15,295 nucleotides of DNA from CALFUK01 sp964398295 (GTDB taxonomy: Bacteria > Bacteroidota > Bacteroidia > Chitinophagales > Saprospiraceae). The stretch's first letter is position 1, and each line of letters starts with the position of its first letter. The stretch covers positions 1 to 15,295 of the forward strand of contig CAYNMW010000109.1 in the NCBI GenBank assembly GCA_964398295.1. The letters are read 5' to 3'. This document shows positions 14,515-15,295 of the stretch, piece by piece. A model generated the notes under the pieces. That model saw nothing but the letters and a program-made list of their open reading frames with translations. It did no database searches and was not told the DNA's origin. The position numbers were made by a program, and so were the translations under genes.

Positions 14515-15267
14515 ATGAGGAATAGTTACATGATTACCATCTTCTTTGCAGTTTTTATTGTTGGATGTGCAACGGTAAAAAATCCTTACGCTCACATAGA
14601 AGATAATAGAGCAAAAACAATTGTACAACAGTCCATCAATGCCTATGGCGGATATGCAAGTTGGAATGCAAATGAATACCTGGGCTTTGATAAATGGTTT
14701 GCTCTCTATGATGAAAATGGCAATGAAGAAGTAAACACCAATCAAGTCCATCATTATACACCAACTAAAATTTATATGACGTGGGATGATATGGGAGAGA
14801 AAGTAGAACAAATCTTTACCGAAGGAGAGTTTAAGAAACTTAAAGCTGGAAAACTCCAGGGAGCATTGAATGAAACCTCTGTTAAAAATTCCATTTTAGC
14901 CGCGACCTTTGTGATGAATGTTCCGTTCAATTTATTGGATGAAACGGCAACACTTACTTATGATGGAGAGACAACATTTAATGGAAAAGAAGTCTATGTC
15001 TTAAAAGCGGAGTACTTTCCAGAGACCCATCAACACCACACGACAAAGGATATCTGGTGGCACTACGTTGATAAAGAGACATACTTAATCAGTGGTTACA
15101 AGGTTAAGCATTTGGACCATGTATCATTGGTAGAGAATGATAGTTTCATTCGTAAAGGTGGGTTTGTGCTGCCTGGGAAACGGAGTTCATACCGAGTTGA
15201 TGAAAATGAAGAAAAATTGTATTTGAGGGCTGCATACGAGTATAGTGATTATAAGGTTGGGTATTGA
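14515..15267 (+). CDS. DUF6503-like lipoprotein
   Basis: A 250-residue protein with a lipoprotein signal peptide: MRNSYMITIFFAVFIVGC, lipobox IVGC, acylated cysteine C18. The start at 14515 supplies the basic residue before the hydrophobic core; an in-frame ATG at 14530 would remove it. The mature part opens with IVQQSINAYGGYASW (36-50) and has repeated beta-strands. It contains DIWWHYVDKETYLISGYKVK (179-198), which resembles the DW..YVD.ETY...GY signature of DUF6503, a Bacteroidota family of exported LolA/LppX-like beta-sheet proteins of unknown role. Divergent from the hydrolase lipoprotein. A further ATG at 15269, two nt after the stop, opens nine codons up to the window edge and may be the next gene. 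Confidence 0.75.
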   Translation: MRNSYMITIFFAVFIVGCATVKNPYAHIEDNRAKTIVQQSINAYGGYASWNANEYLGFDKWFALYDENGNEEVNTNQVHHYTPTKIYMTWDDMGEKVEQIFTEGEFKKLKAGKLQGALNETSVKNSILAATFVMNVPFNLLDETATLTYDGETTFNGKEVYVLKAEYFPETHQHHTTKDIWWHYVDKETYLISGYKVKHLDHVSLVENDSFIRKGGFVLPGKRSSYRVDENEEKLYLRAAYEYSDYKVGY

Positions 15268-15295
15268 GATGATATATTGGAGGCTTTATCATTTT

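Noticed and set aside
14479..14811. Minus-strand 110-residue frame opposite the DUF6503-like lipoprotein
   Set aside because: Shadow of a real gene: the opposite strand has a lipobox signal peptide and a family match, while this frame shows no domain.
93..15280. 13-mer gatgatatattgg present at both ends of the window (93-105 and 15268-15280), a possible direct repeat or attachment site pair
   Set aside because: About one or two chance 13-mer pairs are expected in 15 kb. The first copy lies inside the DUF433 coding remnant, and no integrase or tRNA gene is present.

Overview
The window looks like a chromosomal scaffold fragment of a low-GC member of the Bacteroidota, most like the Saprospiria/Cytophagia-type free-living lineages. 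This rests on families typical of the group: a paired DUF1800 and DUF1501 operon with discoidin and CBM4/9-like domains, a DUF6934 protein, DUF433 and TaqI-like restriction remnants, and a DUF6503-like lipoprotein. Recognisable Shine-Dalgarno sites are scarce. No RNA genes or CRISPR arrays were seen. A run of exactly 100 N (1686-1785) is an assembly gap.

Region 1 (1-1685) is an eroded accessory patch. It holds a frameshifted DUF433 antitoxin remnant on the plus strand. On the minus strand lies the broken C-terminus of a type IIG-like restriction-modification enzyme with at least four lesions, followed by an apparently intact DUF6934 gene and a 48-codon ORF. A tandem repeat with nested palindromes flanks the assembly gap (1666-1873).

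Region 2 (1857-6647) is mostly housekeeping, all on the minus strand. A 36-residue membrane microprotein overlaps the start of a sodium:solute symporter, and mnmE (tRNA U34 modification GTPase) follows. Upstream of these, beyond a 224-bp spacer with two abutting perfect hairpins, is a malonyl-CoA-synthetase-like acyl-CoA ligase.

Region 3 (6796-7982, plus strand) has three small cytosolic genes of unknown role: a DUF4177-like protein and two tandem paralogues with a tubby/LURP-one-like look. The first paralogue's domain appears to begin upstream of its first ATG, in an open frame that runs back to the stop codon of the DUF4177-like gene.

Region 4 (8195-14471, minus strand) is dominated by a tight four-gene exported operon: DUF1800, DUF1501 (twin-arginine signal), a discoidin plus CBM4/9-like protein, and a small FlgD-Ig-like secreted protein with a basic tail. 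Gene junctions are 10 nt, TAATG and TAATG. A lipoprotein alpha/beta-hydrolase lies 98 bp upstream. On the plus strand a DUF6503-like lipoprotein diverges from the hydrolase across 43 bp that contain an inverted repeat. Regions 3 and 4 hold the least-understood biology. The operon is a plausible cell-surface complex acting on or binding a polymer, but its substrate cannot be read from the sequence.
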